64,000 bases of DNA. Origin: Crocinitomicaceae bacterium (GTDB lineage Bacteria > Bacteroidota > Bacteroidia > Flavobacteriales_D > Crocinitomicaceae). The stretch lies in contig JAMLHA010000001.1 in assembly GCA_023957475.1 (NCBI GenBank), forward strand, positions 372,001-436,000. The letters are read 5' to 3'. A program made the position numbers and the translations under genes. The stretch's first letter is position 1; every line of letters begins with the position of its first letter. Shown here in pieces: positions 41,903 through 50,954 of the stretch. Under the pieces are notes generated by a model. The model had not been told where the DNA came from and made no database searches. It saw nothing but the letters and a program-made list of their open reading frames with translations.

Positions 41903-42832
41903 ATGTTTACATTCACAGAAATGTGGTTGGCACGAGTAGTTGCATTAATCACGACACTAACACAGGCACCATGGTTGGATGGTATTACAGAATTAGACAC
42001 AGAAGTATTGGAAGTTGGTTCTGGCACTGCGTCGGAGCAAAACATCATCCATATTCCATTAGAGAATTTTGAAGCTGATGTGTTAATTAACAACACAACC
42101 TATCCAATTGCAGCACAAGCATTCACGGATGGTGAAGCTACGATTCAATTAGACAAGTTCCAAACAAAGGTAACAACACTTAGCGATGACCAAATCAACG
42201 GAGCTTCTTATGCGAAAATTGACAGTGCTACAAGAGCGCACACACGTGGTATCTTATCTAGCAAATTCAAAAAAGCAATTCACGCATTAGCACCAGCGGT
42301 TGAAAGTGCTAATACACCGGTGATTGTAACTACAGGTACAGGGTTGAACGGCCGCAAACGTTTAGTTTATGCTGATTTAGTAGCATTAAAACGTGAGTTG
42401 GATAAACAACAGATGCCAGCTGAAGGAAGACGATTAGTATTAACAGGCGAACACGTAAATGACTTGTTAGAAGACAGAGATCGTTTTGCAAACTTATTAA
42501 GTGACATGAATAGCGGAACAGTTGCACCTAAGATTGCAGGTTTTGAAATCTATTCGTATGATGCTAATCCATTATTCTTCAAAGATTCTGGTAATTCAAA
42601 CAAATGGACAAAGCGCCCATTCGGAACAGCACCACAAGCAGGCGATAAAGAAGCTTCTGTATGTTTCTTAGCAGATAACGTAGCAAAGAAAACAGGTATT
42701 ACAAAGCAATACTTTAAATTGGCTGCAGAGGATCCGGATAATCAAACAAACAGGTTGAACTACCGCCACTACTTCATCGCATTACCGGTGCGCCAGAAGT
42801 ATATGGGAGCGATTGTTTCAACTGACATTTAA
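41903..42832 (+). CDS. Major capsid protein
   Basis: 309 aa, right after the scaffold. FTFTEMWLARVVALITTLTQ start, long alpha/beta body with GRRLVLTGEHVNDLLEDRDRF (~residues 172-192), and NRLNYRHYFIALPVRQKYMGAIV end, consistent with a HK97-fold capsid of Bacteroidota Mu-like phages. Assigned by order, size and pattern. Confidence 0.82.
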   Translation: MFTFTEMWLARVVALITTLTQAPWLDGITELDTEVLEVGSGTASEQNIIHIPLENFEADVLINNTTYPIAAQAFTDGEATIQLDKFQTKVTTLSDDQINGASYAKIDSATRAHTRGILSSKFKKAIHALAPAVESANTPVIVTTGTGLNGRKRLVYADLVALKRELDKQQMPAEGRRLVLTGEHVNDLLEDRDRFANLLSDMNSGTVAPKIAGFEIYSYDANPLFFKDSGNSNKWTKRPFGTAPQAGDKEASVCFLADNVAKKTGITKQYFKLAAEDPDNQTNRLNYRHYFIALPVRQKYMGAIVSTDI

Positions 42833-42871
42833 ATAGACTTTTAACGCATAATAAATAGAGAGGGCGAAAAG

Positions 42872-43435
42872 ATGATCCAGGAGCTGTATAAAGTGAGTAG
42901 TTTGTTAGAATCTACACAATGCGAAGATTCTGAATACACAGGTATGATTGCCTTACCGGAGCAACATCCGATAAGTGAAAGTGAGCAAGAATTAAGGGCT
43001 TACATTCAGGCAAGTCACATCACACGTAGAATTACTCACGCAGTTGTACACTGTGCGGCTACTCAACCCACAGCTTCTGTGTCATCTATTTTGAATTATT
43101 GGAAAAATGTGCTCAAATGGAAAAACCCCGGCTATCACATTTTGATTGGCCAAAAAGGGTTTACTGTGCTTGCCAACTTCAATGAAGTAACAAATGGAGC
43201 AGTTGGCTACAATGGCAATGGTGTTCATATCTCCTACATTGGCGGTATTGACAAGGCAGGAAAACCACTAGACACTCGTAATGACTTGCAAAAGCGATTG
43301 ATTCAAGTGTGTTTGGAAGAGTTAAAAAAGAAGATTCCAACATTGCGTGTTATTGGTCATAATGAAGTAGCAGCTAAAGCGTGCCCTTCCTTTAAAGTAA
43401 AAGATGCTTACCCTCAATTTTGGACTGGAAAATAA
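42872..43435 (+). CDS. N-acetylmuramoyl-L-alanine amidase endolysin
   Basis: 187 aa Amidase_2 domain. Zinc ligands: His in THAVVHCAA (~residue 68), His in VIGHNEVAAKACPSF (~160) and the Cys in KACPSF. YHILIGQKGFTVLANF and the NGNGVHISYIGG loop are typical. It cleaves peptidoglycan during lysis. No signal peptide, so export relies on a holin. Confidence 0.92.
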   Translation: MIQELYKVSSLLESTQCEDSEYTGMIALPEQHPISESEQELRAYIQASHITRRITHAVVHCAATQPTASVSSILNYWKNVLKWKNPGYHILIGQKGFTVLANFNEVTNGAVGYNGNGVHISYIGGIDKAGKPLDTRNDLQKRLIQVCLEELKKKIPTLRVIGHNEVAAKACPSFKVKDAYPQFWTGK

Positions 43436-43441
43436 AACAAA

Positions 43442-43813
43442 ATGATGAGTATTGATAATGTGTTAATATTTCTTGGCGGCGTGTTAGCTACATTGTTACC
43501 GTTGTTGTTTAGCAAACGAAAACAAGTTGCAGAAACAGCTACAACAGAAGTACAGAGTGCACGTGAAGTTATAGCAGAATGGAAGTCCCTTTCTGATGAG
43601 TTTAAGTCAACCATTGCAAGAATGGATGCAACCAATAAACAACTGGTGGATCAAAACACACAGTTGTTAATGGATAACAACAAATTATTTGAGGACAATG
43701 TGAAGCAACAACAATTGCACAAGAAAGTGTTAGACGAACTTCACTCATTAAAATTGGCTTATTCCAAATTAGAAAAAATGTATCAAACCCTTAAACAGGA
43801 ACTTAAAAAATAA
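43442..43813 (+). CDS. Membrane-anchored coiled-coil protein (holin/spanin candidate)
   Basis: 123 aa. One N-terminal membrane segment (VLIFLGGVLATLLPLLF), then continuous coiled coil. It follows the endolysin by 6 bp, so a role in lysis is likely. The single membrane segment plus periplasmic coiled coil resembles an i-spanin more than a classical holin. Confidence 0.65.
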   Translation: MMSIDNVLIFLGGVLATLLPLLFSKRKQVAETATTEVQSAREVIAEWKSLSDEFKSTIARMDATNKQLVDQNTQLLMDNNKLFEDNVKQQQLHKKVLDELHSLKLAYSKLEKMYQTLKQELKK

Positions 43814-43816
43814 AGC

Positions 43817-44206
43817 ATGAAAACATATTTTAAAACAGCAGATGGCAATTTGTTTTACACACACAATGCAGCATATAACCATGCTCGTTCATTGCAAGAC
43901 AAAACCATTGTAGAAGTTGATGAAAATCAACAACCAATCGAAACAGCTACTATTGAAGTAGAGGTTGAAGAAACTACTGAAGAGGTTGAAGAAACTACTG
44001 AAGAAGTTGAAGAAACTACTGAAGAAGTAAAAGAGGCTACCAAAGATGTTGAAGAAGCTTATGAAATTACAGATCATAAAGCAGAGGAAACAGATTTAAC
44101 AGCCTTAACAAATGCTCAACTAATAACATTAGCTAAAGAAAAAGGTATCTCTGTCCCAAAAAGAGCTACAAAAGAGCAGATCATTGAATTGTTAACACAA
44201 AACTAA
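43817..44206 (+). CDS. Repeat protein with C-terminal SAP/HeH-like motif
   Basis: 129 aa. N-terminal small domain (TYFKTADGNLFYTHNAAYNHARS), then four 7-residue acidic repeats (EVEETTE type, ~49-76), then a helix-extension-helix end (LTNAQLITLAKEKGISVPKRATKEQIIELL, residues ~95-127), as in Rho-N/SAP domains. Possibly a minor structural or DNA-end protein; function unknown. Confidence 0.68.
   Translation: MKTYFKTADGNLFYTHNAAYNHARSLQDKTIVEVDENQQPIETATIEVEVEETTEEVEETTEEVEETTEEVKEATKDVEEAYEITDHKAEETDLTALTNAQLITLAKEKGISVPKRATKEQIIELLTQN
43961..44044 (+). repeat. Four 21-bp coding tandem repeats
   Basis: GAGGTTGAAGAAACTACTGA(A) units; the first three are nearly identical and the fourth diverged. 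The unit encodes EVEETTE. Such arrays change copy number readily by slippage. Confidence 0.85.
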
Positions 44207-44212
44207 TAATAG

Positions 44213-45445
44213 ATGTTACCAGGTATTAATATTGAATTTCAAAATGGTGCGCTTGGTCAAGTAGTGCCATTACCAGACGGTTGCTTTGGTGTTGTAACAA
44301 TGGCCGACGAGGTGTCAACTACCTTTGTTCATGAAACGCCTTATATTGTTAAGTCAATGAAAGACGTAGCAGACTTAGGAATTACAGATACTGTTGGAAA
44401 TCACATCTTATATAAATTCTTAGAAGAGTTTTTCACAGAAGGTGGAACTGGTCAGGAATTGTGGATCATGGCATTTCCAAAATTAGATGTTTCTACTCCT
44501 GTTAAGATGAGTGATTTGTTTACTTCAGTATCTGGTGAGGTGCCAGTTGCTAAGTTGATGAATGCAGCTAATGGGAAATTACGTGGATTGTTTGCCTTGT
44601 GGAATCCTGATGCAACTTATACGCCTGTTATTACAGATGGTATGGATGCAGATGTTGCGTTGACTAAAACCAAAGCACAAGCATTCTTGGAAGATTACAC
44701 CAATACAAAGAAAGCACCAGCATTTTGTGTGTTAGAAGCGTATGCTTTCACAGGTATTAAAACCGCATTGGCAGACTTAACCTACGAAACAAACAACCGT
44801 GTAGCTGTGTTGATTGGTGATACAGAAACAAGAACAGGTGTAACAGCTTCTAAAGGAACTGCACTTGGTGTATTAGCTGGTAGATTGGCTAAGAACTCCG
44901 TTCAAACAAACATTGGTCGTGTGGCTGATGGTCCAGTAAAACAATTGTCAATGTACATCTTAGATGACAAAGTAGAAGACTACGATGTTGAGAGCTTACA
45001 CGACAAAGGTTATATCACTTTCCGTACACATGTGGGTAAATCTGGTTATTTCTTTACCGATGATCCATTGGCAACTGAAGTAGCAGATGATTATCACTAC
45101 TTAACAATGCGTAGAGTGATTGATAAAGCATTCAGAATTGCTTACAACACATTGTTGAACTTCTTACTAGATGATGTTCAGTTGACAAACCAGGGAACAG
45201 TTTCGCCAATCTATGCGAAAACAATCGAAGGACAAGTCATCAATGCTATCTATTCGCAAATGACAGCGAATGGCGAATTATCAGCTGATTTAACTGATAC
45301 AAATGATAAAGCAGTTGTTTGTGTGGTTGATTTAACCAACAATGTTGCTGCAACATCTAAGTTGAATGTTACAGTTCAGGTTCGACCTAAAGGATATGCA
45401 CGTTATATTGATGTTCCATTGGGATTTGTTCCTGTTAATAATTAA
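44213..45445 (+). CDS. Contractile tail sheath protein (DUF2586-like)
   Basis: 410 aa. MLPGINIEFQNGALGQVVPLPDG start, then VAVLIGDTETRTGVTASKGTALGVLAGRLAKNSVQTNIGRV-type core (residues ~200-240) and a RKGYITFRTHVGKSGYFFTDDPLA-like segment (GYITFRTHVGKSGYF) before the conserved C-terminal sheath handshake region. Shows that the phage has a contractile tail (myovirus). Confidence 0.88.
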   Translation: MLPGINIEFQNGALGQVVPLPDGCFGVVTMADEVSTTFVHETPYIVKSMKDVADLGITDTVGNHILYKFLEEFFTEGGTGQELWIMAFPKLDVSTPVKMSDLFTSVSGEVPVAKLMNAANGKLRGLFALWNPDATYTPVITDGMDADVALTKTKAQAFLEDYTNTKKAPAFCVLEAYAFTGIKTALADLTYETNNRVAVLIGDTETRTGVTASKGTALGVLAGRLAKNSVQTNIGRVADGPVKQLSMYILDDKVEDYDVESLHDKGYITFRTHVGKSGYFFTDDPLATEVADDYHYLTMRRVIDKAFRIAYNTLLNFLLDDVQLTNQGTVSPIYAKTIEGQVINAIYSQMTANGELSADLTDTNDKAVVCVVDLTNNVAATSKLNVTVQVRPKGYARYIDVPLGFVPVNN

Positions 45446-45466
45446 TCATTAAATACCATTTAAACT

Positions 45467-45907
45467 ATGTTTAATTCAAGAGAATACGAATGGGCAGATG
45501 TTACTGTCATTTTAGGAGGTAGAGACCTTACAGGAATTAGATCGGTGAAGTATTCAGAAAAAATTGAGCGTGAGGCGGTTTATGCAAAAGGCCGCCGACC
45601 TCACGGCATTCAATCTGGAAACCTATCTTATGAAGGTGAAATATCTATGTTGCAATCAGAGTACGAAGCATTGGTTACTTCAGGTAATGGTTCAATTCTT
45701 TCATTGAGCGTTGATATTGAAGTAGCTTACGGAAACGCACCTGATCCAATTGCAATAAAACGCATTGAAGGTGTGAGATTCACAGAAGCAGCACAAGGGT
45801 TGAAACAAGGTGATAAATTCATGGAAATCACTTTACCATTCATCGCATTGAATGTTGCGAACCTTTCAGCTGGAGGAAATACACCAGCATCAAGCCCGAA
45901 ATTTTAA
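45467..45907 (+). CDS. Tail tube protein
   Basis: 146 aa, right after the sheath. EWADVTVILGGRDLTGIRSVKYSEKI and GNLSYEGEISMLQSEYEAL match the compact beta-barrel tube proteins (YEGEIS signature) of contractile phages. Confidence 0.83.
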   Translation: MFNSREYEWADVTVILGGRDLTGIRSVKYSEKIEREAVYAKGRRPHGIQSGNLSYEGEISMLQSEYEALVTSGNGSILSLSVDIEVAYGNAPDPIAIKRIEGVRFTEAAQGLKQGDKFMEITLPFIALNVANLSAGGNTPASSPKF

Positions 45908-45924
45908 TCTTTAAGTTATAAATT

Positions 45925-46218
45925 ATGTACACTCCATCTAAAGAAGAAATCGAAGAATTAAAAGCCAAACATGGCGACATCTTCAAATTAACAGTAGAAG
46001 ATAAATGCTGCATTATGCGCACACCTTCACGCAAGGAATTATCCTATGCTTCAAAATCAGCTGAAAAGGACCCGTTGTCATTTAACGATGTGATTTTGAA
46101 AAATTGTTTTGTTGCTGGTGATACCGAAATTCGTGATAACGATGCTTATTTCTTAGGCGCGTCACAAAAGTTAGCTGATCTAGTTCAAGTTAAACAGGCT
46201 ACGCTGGAAAAGCTTTAA
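45925..46218 (+). CDS. Tail assembly chaperone, zero-frame product
   Basis: 97 aa. Acidic helical protein between tail tube and tape measure, the invariant position of the G/GT-type chaperone. The frame ends at TAA 46216-46218, where the -1 frame stays open for another 59 codons. Confidence 0.8.
   Translation: MYTPSKEEIEELKAKHGDIFKLTVEDKCCIMRTPSRKELSYASKSAEKDPLSFNDVILKNCFVAGDTEIRDNDAYFLGASQKLADLVQVKQATLEKL
46206..46212 (+). promoter_or_regulatory. Candidate -1 frameshift site
   Basis: G-GAA-AAG at the end of the chaperone gene. Slipping back one base re-pairs AAG as AAA and GAA imperfectly as GGA. It lies within the only window (46191-46218) where both frames are open. The heptamer is not a perfect X-XXY-YYZ, so the exact slip point is uncertain. 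Confidence 0.5.
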
Positions 46219-46394
46219 GGGATGCTGAAATAAACCGCTCCGAAGATATACGCATATCAGATGCATATTTACGATACTTCTTCGGGATTCAGCATCCCGA
46301 AGATTTGTCGGATGAAGAATGGGCAATGCGTGTTAGGGAGTTAGAATATATCCGCAAGGAATTAAGCAAGTCGAATGATGTGGGTATGAAGTAG
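46215..46394 (+). CDS. Tail assembly chaperone, -1 frame extension
   Basis: 59 codons in the -1 frame directly after the chaperone (LRDAEINRSEDIRISDAYL ... ending GMK, TAG 46392-46394). There is no ATG early in this frame, so it should only be made as a fusion of ~155 residues. Conserved programmed frameshifts of this kind bridge tail tube and tape measure assembly in many tailed phages. Confidence 0.72.
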   Translation, partial: LRDAEINRSEDIRISDAYLRYFFGIQHPEDLSDEEWAMRVRELEYIRKELSKSNDVGMK

Positions 46395-46412
46395 AGTTTA
46401 TTTATATTGGTA

Positions 46413-46547
46413 TTAGTCTCTAAGTTGTTTAAACACATCTATTAAATAAGCTATAAAAGCAAGTAGAAACCACCCAAATCCAATCCATACAAGGATGTTG
46501 AGCCAAAATTGACCCTCTAATAACGATAGAACACTTAGTTGAAACAT
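46413..46547 (-). CDS. 44-aa membrane protein on the opposite strand
   Basis: Begins MFQLSVLSLLEGQFWLNILV and ends in DVFKQLRD, one strong hydrophobic stretch with Trp/Phe. Its own minus-strand promoter is present (-7 TATATTTG, 46568-46575). It sits in the gap between chaperone and tape measure, against the late operon. Candidate lysogen-expressed membrane protein, for instance for exclusion (inference). Confidence 0.58.
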   Translation of the reverse strand: MFQLSVLSLLEGQFWLNILVWIGFGWFLLAFIAYLIDVFKQLRD

Positions 46548-46567
46548 GACTAATGTTTTTGTTTGCG

Positions 46568-46599
46568 CAAATATATGGAAAATAAATTAAACTTTACAA
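46568..46599 (-). promoter_or_regulatory. Minus-strand promoter of the 44-aa gene
   Basis: -33 TTG (46597-46599) and -7 TATATTTG (46568-46575) on minus, 21-bp spacer. It lies over the first codons of the tape measure gene. A perfect TTTGCGCAAA palindrome (46562-46571) overlaps the -7. Confidence 0.55.
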
Positions 46600-48596
46600 T
46601 TAATATTGGAATGAGCGGTAATGAGAAAGTTACTGCCACAATCCATAACATAGAAAATGCGTTTGTACAAGTTGATGCAACGGCTGTTTCAGCATTTGCT
46701 AAAATTCAACAAAGTATTAAATCAATTAAGGTTGCATCTATAATGCAGCAAATAGAAGGCTTAGCGAATGGTTTTCAATCAATCAATGAACCAGGGTTAA
46801 AATTCGAGTCTTCACTTCATGAATTATCTGCGTTAACAGGCGTTACAGGTAAAGGGTTGCAAGAACTAGGTAAATCTGCTAAAGCATCTGCTACAGAATT
46901 TGGCGGAAATGCGGCATCATCTTTAGAAACTTATAAAACAATATTATCACGTCTCGGTCCAGATATTGCTAAAAACAAAGAAGCATTATCAGGAATGGAG
47001 CGAAACGTACAGATTTTATCAAAAACCATGGGTGGTGACGCAGCAGGTGCTGTAGATGCTTTAACAACCGCCATGCTTCAATATGGTGTTGATTTGAGTA
47101 AGCCACAAGAAGCACAAAAAGAAATGGCACGCATGATGGATATTATGGCAAATGCAGCACAGGAAGGCGCAGCAGAAGTTCCGCAAATATCAGCAGCTTT
47201 AAAAGTTTCAGGTGTTGCGGCTACGCAAGCTAAAGTTTCATTTGCAGAAGCCAATGCCGCTATTCAAGCCTTGGCGATGGGTGGAAAAGAAGGATCTGAA
47301 GCGGGTATGGCATTGCGCAACGTCTTGGGCAAAATGGCTGGTGAAGATGTTATACCAAAAGAAGCCGCTGAAAAACTAAAGCGATTAGGCGTTGATATGA
47401 ATATTGTGTCTGACAAAACAATACCATTTACACAACGATTACGAGAACTCAAAAAAGCACAAGGTGATGCCACTATTATGGCTCAGGTATTTGGTGTTGA
47501 AAATGCTGCTGGAGCTAATATATTAATTAACTCTGTAGATGCACAGGACAAATTAACACAAGCTATCCAAAAACAAGGTGGCGCACAAGAACAAGCTAAT
47601 ATCGTAATGGAATCAACTGAGGAGAAGCTAAACAAAATGCGTGCTAAAATAGATAATGTTAAAATATCCTTGTTTGAATTGACCGGAGGGTATATGGGGT
47701 ATTTATCTGTTGTAGGAGATGTCATGAGAGATGTTAGTTCTTTTATTCCTTTAATAGAGTTTTTAACTTCAAAACAAAGATTGATGGCTGTTTGGAATGG
47801 CATTGTAACAGCTTCTACTTGGTTATGGTCTGGTGCTCAAGCAGTATTAAATGCAGTTATGATGGCAAGTCCATTAACATGGATAATATTAGCTATAGTA
47901 GCCCTCATCGGTGTTATTGTGTTCTTAGTAACCAAAGTAGAAGGTTGGGGTGAGGCTTGGGGGCATACTTGGAATGGTGCTAAGTTGGTTGTCTTAACTT
48001 TTGTTGAAAAAATAAAGTTTGGTTTTAATACGATGATAAATGGTATCATGATAGGCCTCAATAAAATCAAAGAGGGGTGGTATAGGTTTAAAAACGCCGT
48101 AGGCTTAGGCGATGAGAAAGAAAACAATAAAATGATTGCTCAAATCAATGGTGATACCAACCGAAGAATGAAGGAAATCAAAGATGGAGCTGAAAAAGTT
48201 AAAGATCTAGAAAATCAAAGCCTTGCCGAATTTGGTTCTGCAATAGGATCATTAAAAATAAAAAAAGGAAAAGACAAAGTTGATGAAGCAACCGTACCTA
48301 CTGCAGGCGCATCTCCTGAGGGAATTGTACCACCAAAAACACCTGGTATCATTCCTGCTGACAATGGTACTGGAGATGGTACTGGAGATACAAAAAAAGG
48401 TCAAGGTTCTAAATCCAACGAATCTATTGCTACTGGAGGGCAACGCAACACCGTAATCAATATTACTATGAAAAACATGGTGGAAGCTATGAATATAACA
48501 GGTCGCGACTTTAAAGAATCAGCTAATAACATGAGTACAGAGCTACAAGACCAAATGGCTCGTGTACTTGCAATGGCAGTAACAACAGCAGGATAA
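46575..48596 (+). CDS. Tail tape measure protein
   Basis: 673 aa. TP901-type core in the N-terminal half (FESSLHELSALTGVTGKGL, EFGGNAASSLETYKTIL, GMERNVQILSKTMGG, MGGKEGSEAGMALRNVLGKMAG). Hydrophobic segments lie at ~415-460 (ASPLTWIILAIVALIGVIVFLV). The C-terminus is Gly/Thr/Lys-rich with GTGDGTGD repeats. Start is ATG 46575 rather than the TTG at 46563. The length sets the tail length. Confidence 0.93.
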   Translation: MENKLNFTINIGMSGNEKVTATIHNIENAFVQVDATAVSAFAKIQQSIKSIKVASIMQQIEGLANGFQSINEPGLKFESSLHELSALTGVTGKGLQELGKSAKASATEFGGNAASSLETYKTILSRLGPDIAKNKEALSGMERNVQILSKTMGGDAAGAVDALTTAMLQYGVDLSKPQEAQKEMARMMDIMANAAQEGAAEVPQISAALKVSGVAATQAKVSFAEANAAIQALAMGGKEGSEAGMALRNVLGKMAGEDVIPKEAAEKLKRLGVDMNIVSDKTIPFTQRLRELKKAQGDATIMAQVFGVENAAGANILINSVDAQDKLTQAIQKQGGAQEQANIVMESTEEKLNKMRAKIDNVKISLFELTGGYMGYLSVVGDVMRDVSSFIPLIEFLTSKQRLMAVWNGIVTASTWLWSGAQAVLNAVMMASPLTWIILAIVALIGVIVFLVTKVEGWGEAWGHTWNGAKLVVLTFVEKIKFGFNTMINGIMIGLNKIKEGWYRFKNAVGLGDEKENNKMIAQINGDTNRRMKEIKDGAEKVKDLENQSLAEFGSAIGSLKIKKGKDKVDEATVPTAGASPEGIVPPKTPGIIPADNGTGDGTGDTKKGQGSKSNESIATGGQRNTVINITMKNMVEAMNITGRDFKESANNMSTELQDQMARVLAMAVTTAG

Positions 48597-49252
48597 TGAC
48601 ACTCAGCGATAAAGACATATTGATTGCAAGTTTGCTCGGTTCTAAAATGATGGAACGTGTTCCTCGTTTGGCTGTTGTTCAAAATGAGCTGATGAAACAT
48701 CCTGTGCCATCTGTTCCGTTTTTACCGTTTAAAAACGATGTGGTAATTAACAAGCCTGTTGTAACGGAAGTTAATGGTAAAATATGGCAAAGTGATTCGC
48801 AAGAAAATCAATTCTTTCCACTTTACATTCGTAGAGCTGGTTCAGATGATCCGTTTTTTATGTTGCCTTATGAACCGATGATATCTGTTAGTGGTAAAAA
48901 CAACATTGTTACTCGCAACATTGCTAAAGCACCTAACTTCATTGGCACAATTAAAGAGCATTTTTCGCAAGATGATTACGAGATAAATATAACGGGTTCT
49001 TTATACGGACGTGAAGAAATTGGCACGTATGATGAAGCCTTTCCTTATGATGACTTTGTGAAGCTAAAGAACTATTGCATATCACCAACTGGCTTGGAAG
49101 TACAATGTGAGTTCTTACAATACTTTGGTGTTGACAAGATTGTAGTGCAAGATTTTAGCTTTCCATTTTCCAAGGGTGAAAACATTCAAGTATATGACAT
49201 TAAAGCGTTGAGTGATTTCTCAGCGGATTTTTTACTAGAAATAGAAGACTGA
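48596..49252 (+). CDS. DUF6046-like baseplate/tail protein
   Basis: 218 aa following the tape measure by a one-base overlap. FPLYIRRAGSDDPFFMLPYEPMISV and NIAKAPNFIGTIKEHFSQDDYEINITGSL are its landmarks. Proteins like this occupy the place of the tail-initiator/LysM-type protein in Bacteroidota Mu-like phages. Function inferred from order. Confidence 0.7.
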   Translation: MTLSDKDILIASLLGSKMMERVPRLAVVQNELMKHPVPSVPFLPFKNDVVINKPVVTEVNGKIWQSDSQENQFFPLYIRRAGSDDPFFMLPYEPMISVSGKNNIVTRNIAKAPNFIGTIKEHFSQDDYEINITGSLYGREEIGTYDEAFPYDDFVKLKNYCISPTGLEVQCEFLQYFGVDKIVVQDFSFPFSKGENIQVYDIKALSDFSADFLLEIED

Positions 49253-50235
49253 TGTATTCAATGAATCATGACATAGTATTTAAAACAAATGGCAAGCGGT
49301 GGAAGTTGCAGCTATTGAGTTCGGTTGAGATAGTTTCTTCAGCTGAAAACTTGGTGGACACAGCTGTTATTTTGTTGCCTGAAACGGTATTGAATAACGT
49401 GTTGAATATTGAAGACAAAGTACAACGAGGTTCTGAAGTAGTTATAAGACTAGGCTATGACGGTAAGTTGAAACAAGAATTTGTCGGTTATGTTACTGAA
49501 GTAAATAACAAAAGTGGAGCATTGGAAATCAAATGCGAAGATGCGTTGTTTATTTTCAGAAAAGCAGTGAAAGACAAGGTTTTTAAACCTGCGCATGTAA
49601 AAACAGTGTTGGAATATCTCATTAGTGAAGTAGATAGTTCGTTTAGCTTAGAAATGGATGCAGATTATGGTATTACGTATGAAAAATACACCATTTATAA
49701 AGCTGAAGCGTATGATGTTTTGAAGAAAATACAAGAAGAGTTAAAAGCTAACATTTATTTTGACACAGCTAATAAAACGTTGCATTTTCATGCACCTTAC
49801 AAAGGTTCTAAAGGAAAAGTAAAATATGATTTGTCTAAAAATGTTGAAAGTTCATCTTTGGAGTATAAAAAGGCACAAAATAGAAAATTAGAAGTAGTAA
49901 TTGAGTCAACAGGTGTAGATGGTAAGATTACGGAGGTAAGTGTTGGCACACAAGGAGGTGAAAAAATCAACATGAAAGTTGGTTCGATGTCTAAAGATGA
50001 CATGAAAAAGATTGCAGAATCTATGTTGGCCGAAAAAAATGCAGATAAATATGAAGGCTCTATTGACACATGGTTAATTCCTTACGTAGAACCAACATAT
50101 ACTGCTTCGTTTAAGGATGATGATTACCCAGATAGAAATGGCAGTTATTACGTAACCTCGGTTACAACTTCCTTTTCAGATGCTGGAGGTAAAAGAACGG
50201 TGAATTTTGGAATTAAATTAAACGACAAGAAATGA
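49252..50235 (+). CDS. Baseplate hub (gpD/Mu gp44-like)
   Basis: 327 aa. The start overlaps the previous stop. EDKVQRGSEVVIRLGYDGKLKQEFVGYV-type beta-rich N-terminus (~55-85), EYLISEVDSSFSLEMDADYGITYEKYTI in the middle and a YYVTSVTTSFSDAGGKRTVNFGIKL end are as in hub/late-control D proteins. Confidence 0.82.
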   Translation: MYSMNHDIVFKTNGKRWKLQLLSSVEIVSSAENLVDTAVILLPETVLNNVLNIEDKVQRGSEVVIRLGYDGKLKQEFVGYVTEVNNKSGALEIKCEDALFIFRKAVKDKVFKPAHVKTVLEYLISEVDSSFSLEMDADYGITYEKYTIYKAEAYDVLKKIQEELKANIYFDTANKTLHFHAPYKGSKGKVKYDLSKNVESSSLEYKKAQNRKLEVVIESTGVDGKITEVSVGTQGGEKINMKVGSMSKDDMKKIAESMLAEKNADKYEGSIDTWLIPYVEPTYTASFKDDDYPDRNGSYYVTSVTTSFSDAGGKRTVNFGIKLNDKK

Positions 50236-50738
50236 GTGGTAAGCTTTCAGATATAAAAAACTCTTTGCGTGAGATAATGGGCGTTGGTTTTACAGCGCCT
50301 ATATCTTGCGAGGTGGTGTCTGTTGAGGATAACTCATGCACGATAAAAATTGCTGGAGGAATGGAGCTTCCAGATGTGCGATTGATGGCAACAATCAATA
50401 ATGACACAGATGTGTTGCTTATAACGCCAAAAGTGGGAACAAAAGCTTTGGTTTGGAGTGTAACCGGAGACTTAAATGATTTGGTATTGTTAAAATGCGA
50501 TCAGATTGATAACGTTCGTTACAAACAAGGTGATTTGGAATTTGAATTGGATTCTCAGTCAAAAAAAGTAACGATTAAAAACAATACCACTTCATTAGGT
50601 CAACTCATGCAAGATCTTCACGACATCATTACCAATTTGAAGGTGACCACTCCAGCAGGTCCATCTACTGGTGTGTTGCCAGATACAACTGCTTCATTAT
50701 TGCAATTTAAAACAGATTTTAAACAACTTTTAAACTAG
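50232..50738 (+). CDS. Baseplate assembly/spike protein (gpV/Mu gp45-like)
   Basis: 168 aa. N-terminal OB-fold-like part (ISCEVVSVEDNSCTIKIAGGMELPDVRLM), VGTKALVWSVTGDLNDLVLLKCDQIDNV, then a short beta-helix-like stretch (LEFELDSQSKKVTIKNN) that would form the trimeric spike. Overlaps the hub gene by 4 nt. Confidence 0.78.
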   Translation: MSGKLSDIKNSLREIMGVGFTAPISCEVVSVEDNSCTIKIAGGMELPDVRLMATINNDTDVLLITPKVGTKALVWSVTGDLNDLVLLKCDQIDNVRYKQGDLEFELDSQSKKVTIKNNTTSLGQLMQDLHDIITNLKVTTPAGPSTGVLPDTTASLLQFKTDFKQLLN

Positions 50739-50744
50739 ATTAAA

Positions 50745-50954
50745 ATGGCATTAAACAAAGCACAATTAGCAACGGAGATAAAAAGCATTTTAGACGACAT
50801 GGAAACACGTACTGAAGATGCTAAGTTAGAATTTGCCAATCGTTTGGCAGATGCTTTTGATGCTTACGTGAAGCAAATGCAAATAACATACACAACAGGA
50901 TTGGCAACTTCAACTGGTCCAGTAACTGGTGTGTTTAATTACGTATTATCATGA
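50745..50954 (+). CDS. Small baseplate-cluster protein
   Basis: 69 aa: charged helical first 45 residues and a Thr/Gly-rich end (TTGLATSTGPVTGVF), similar to the tail of the preceding spike protein (TPAGPSTGVL). Possibly derived from it or a spike accessory. Function unknown. Confidence 0.6.
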   Translation: MALNKAQLATEIKSILDDMETRTEDAKLEFANRLADAFDAYVKQMQITYTTGLATSTGPVTGVFNYVLS

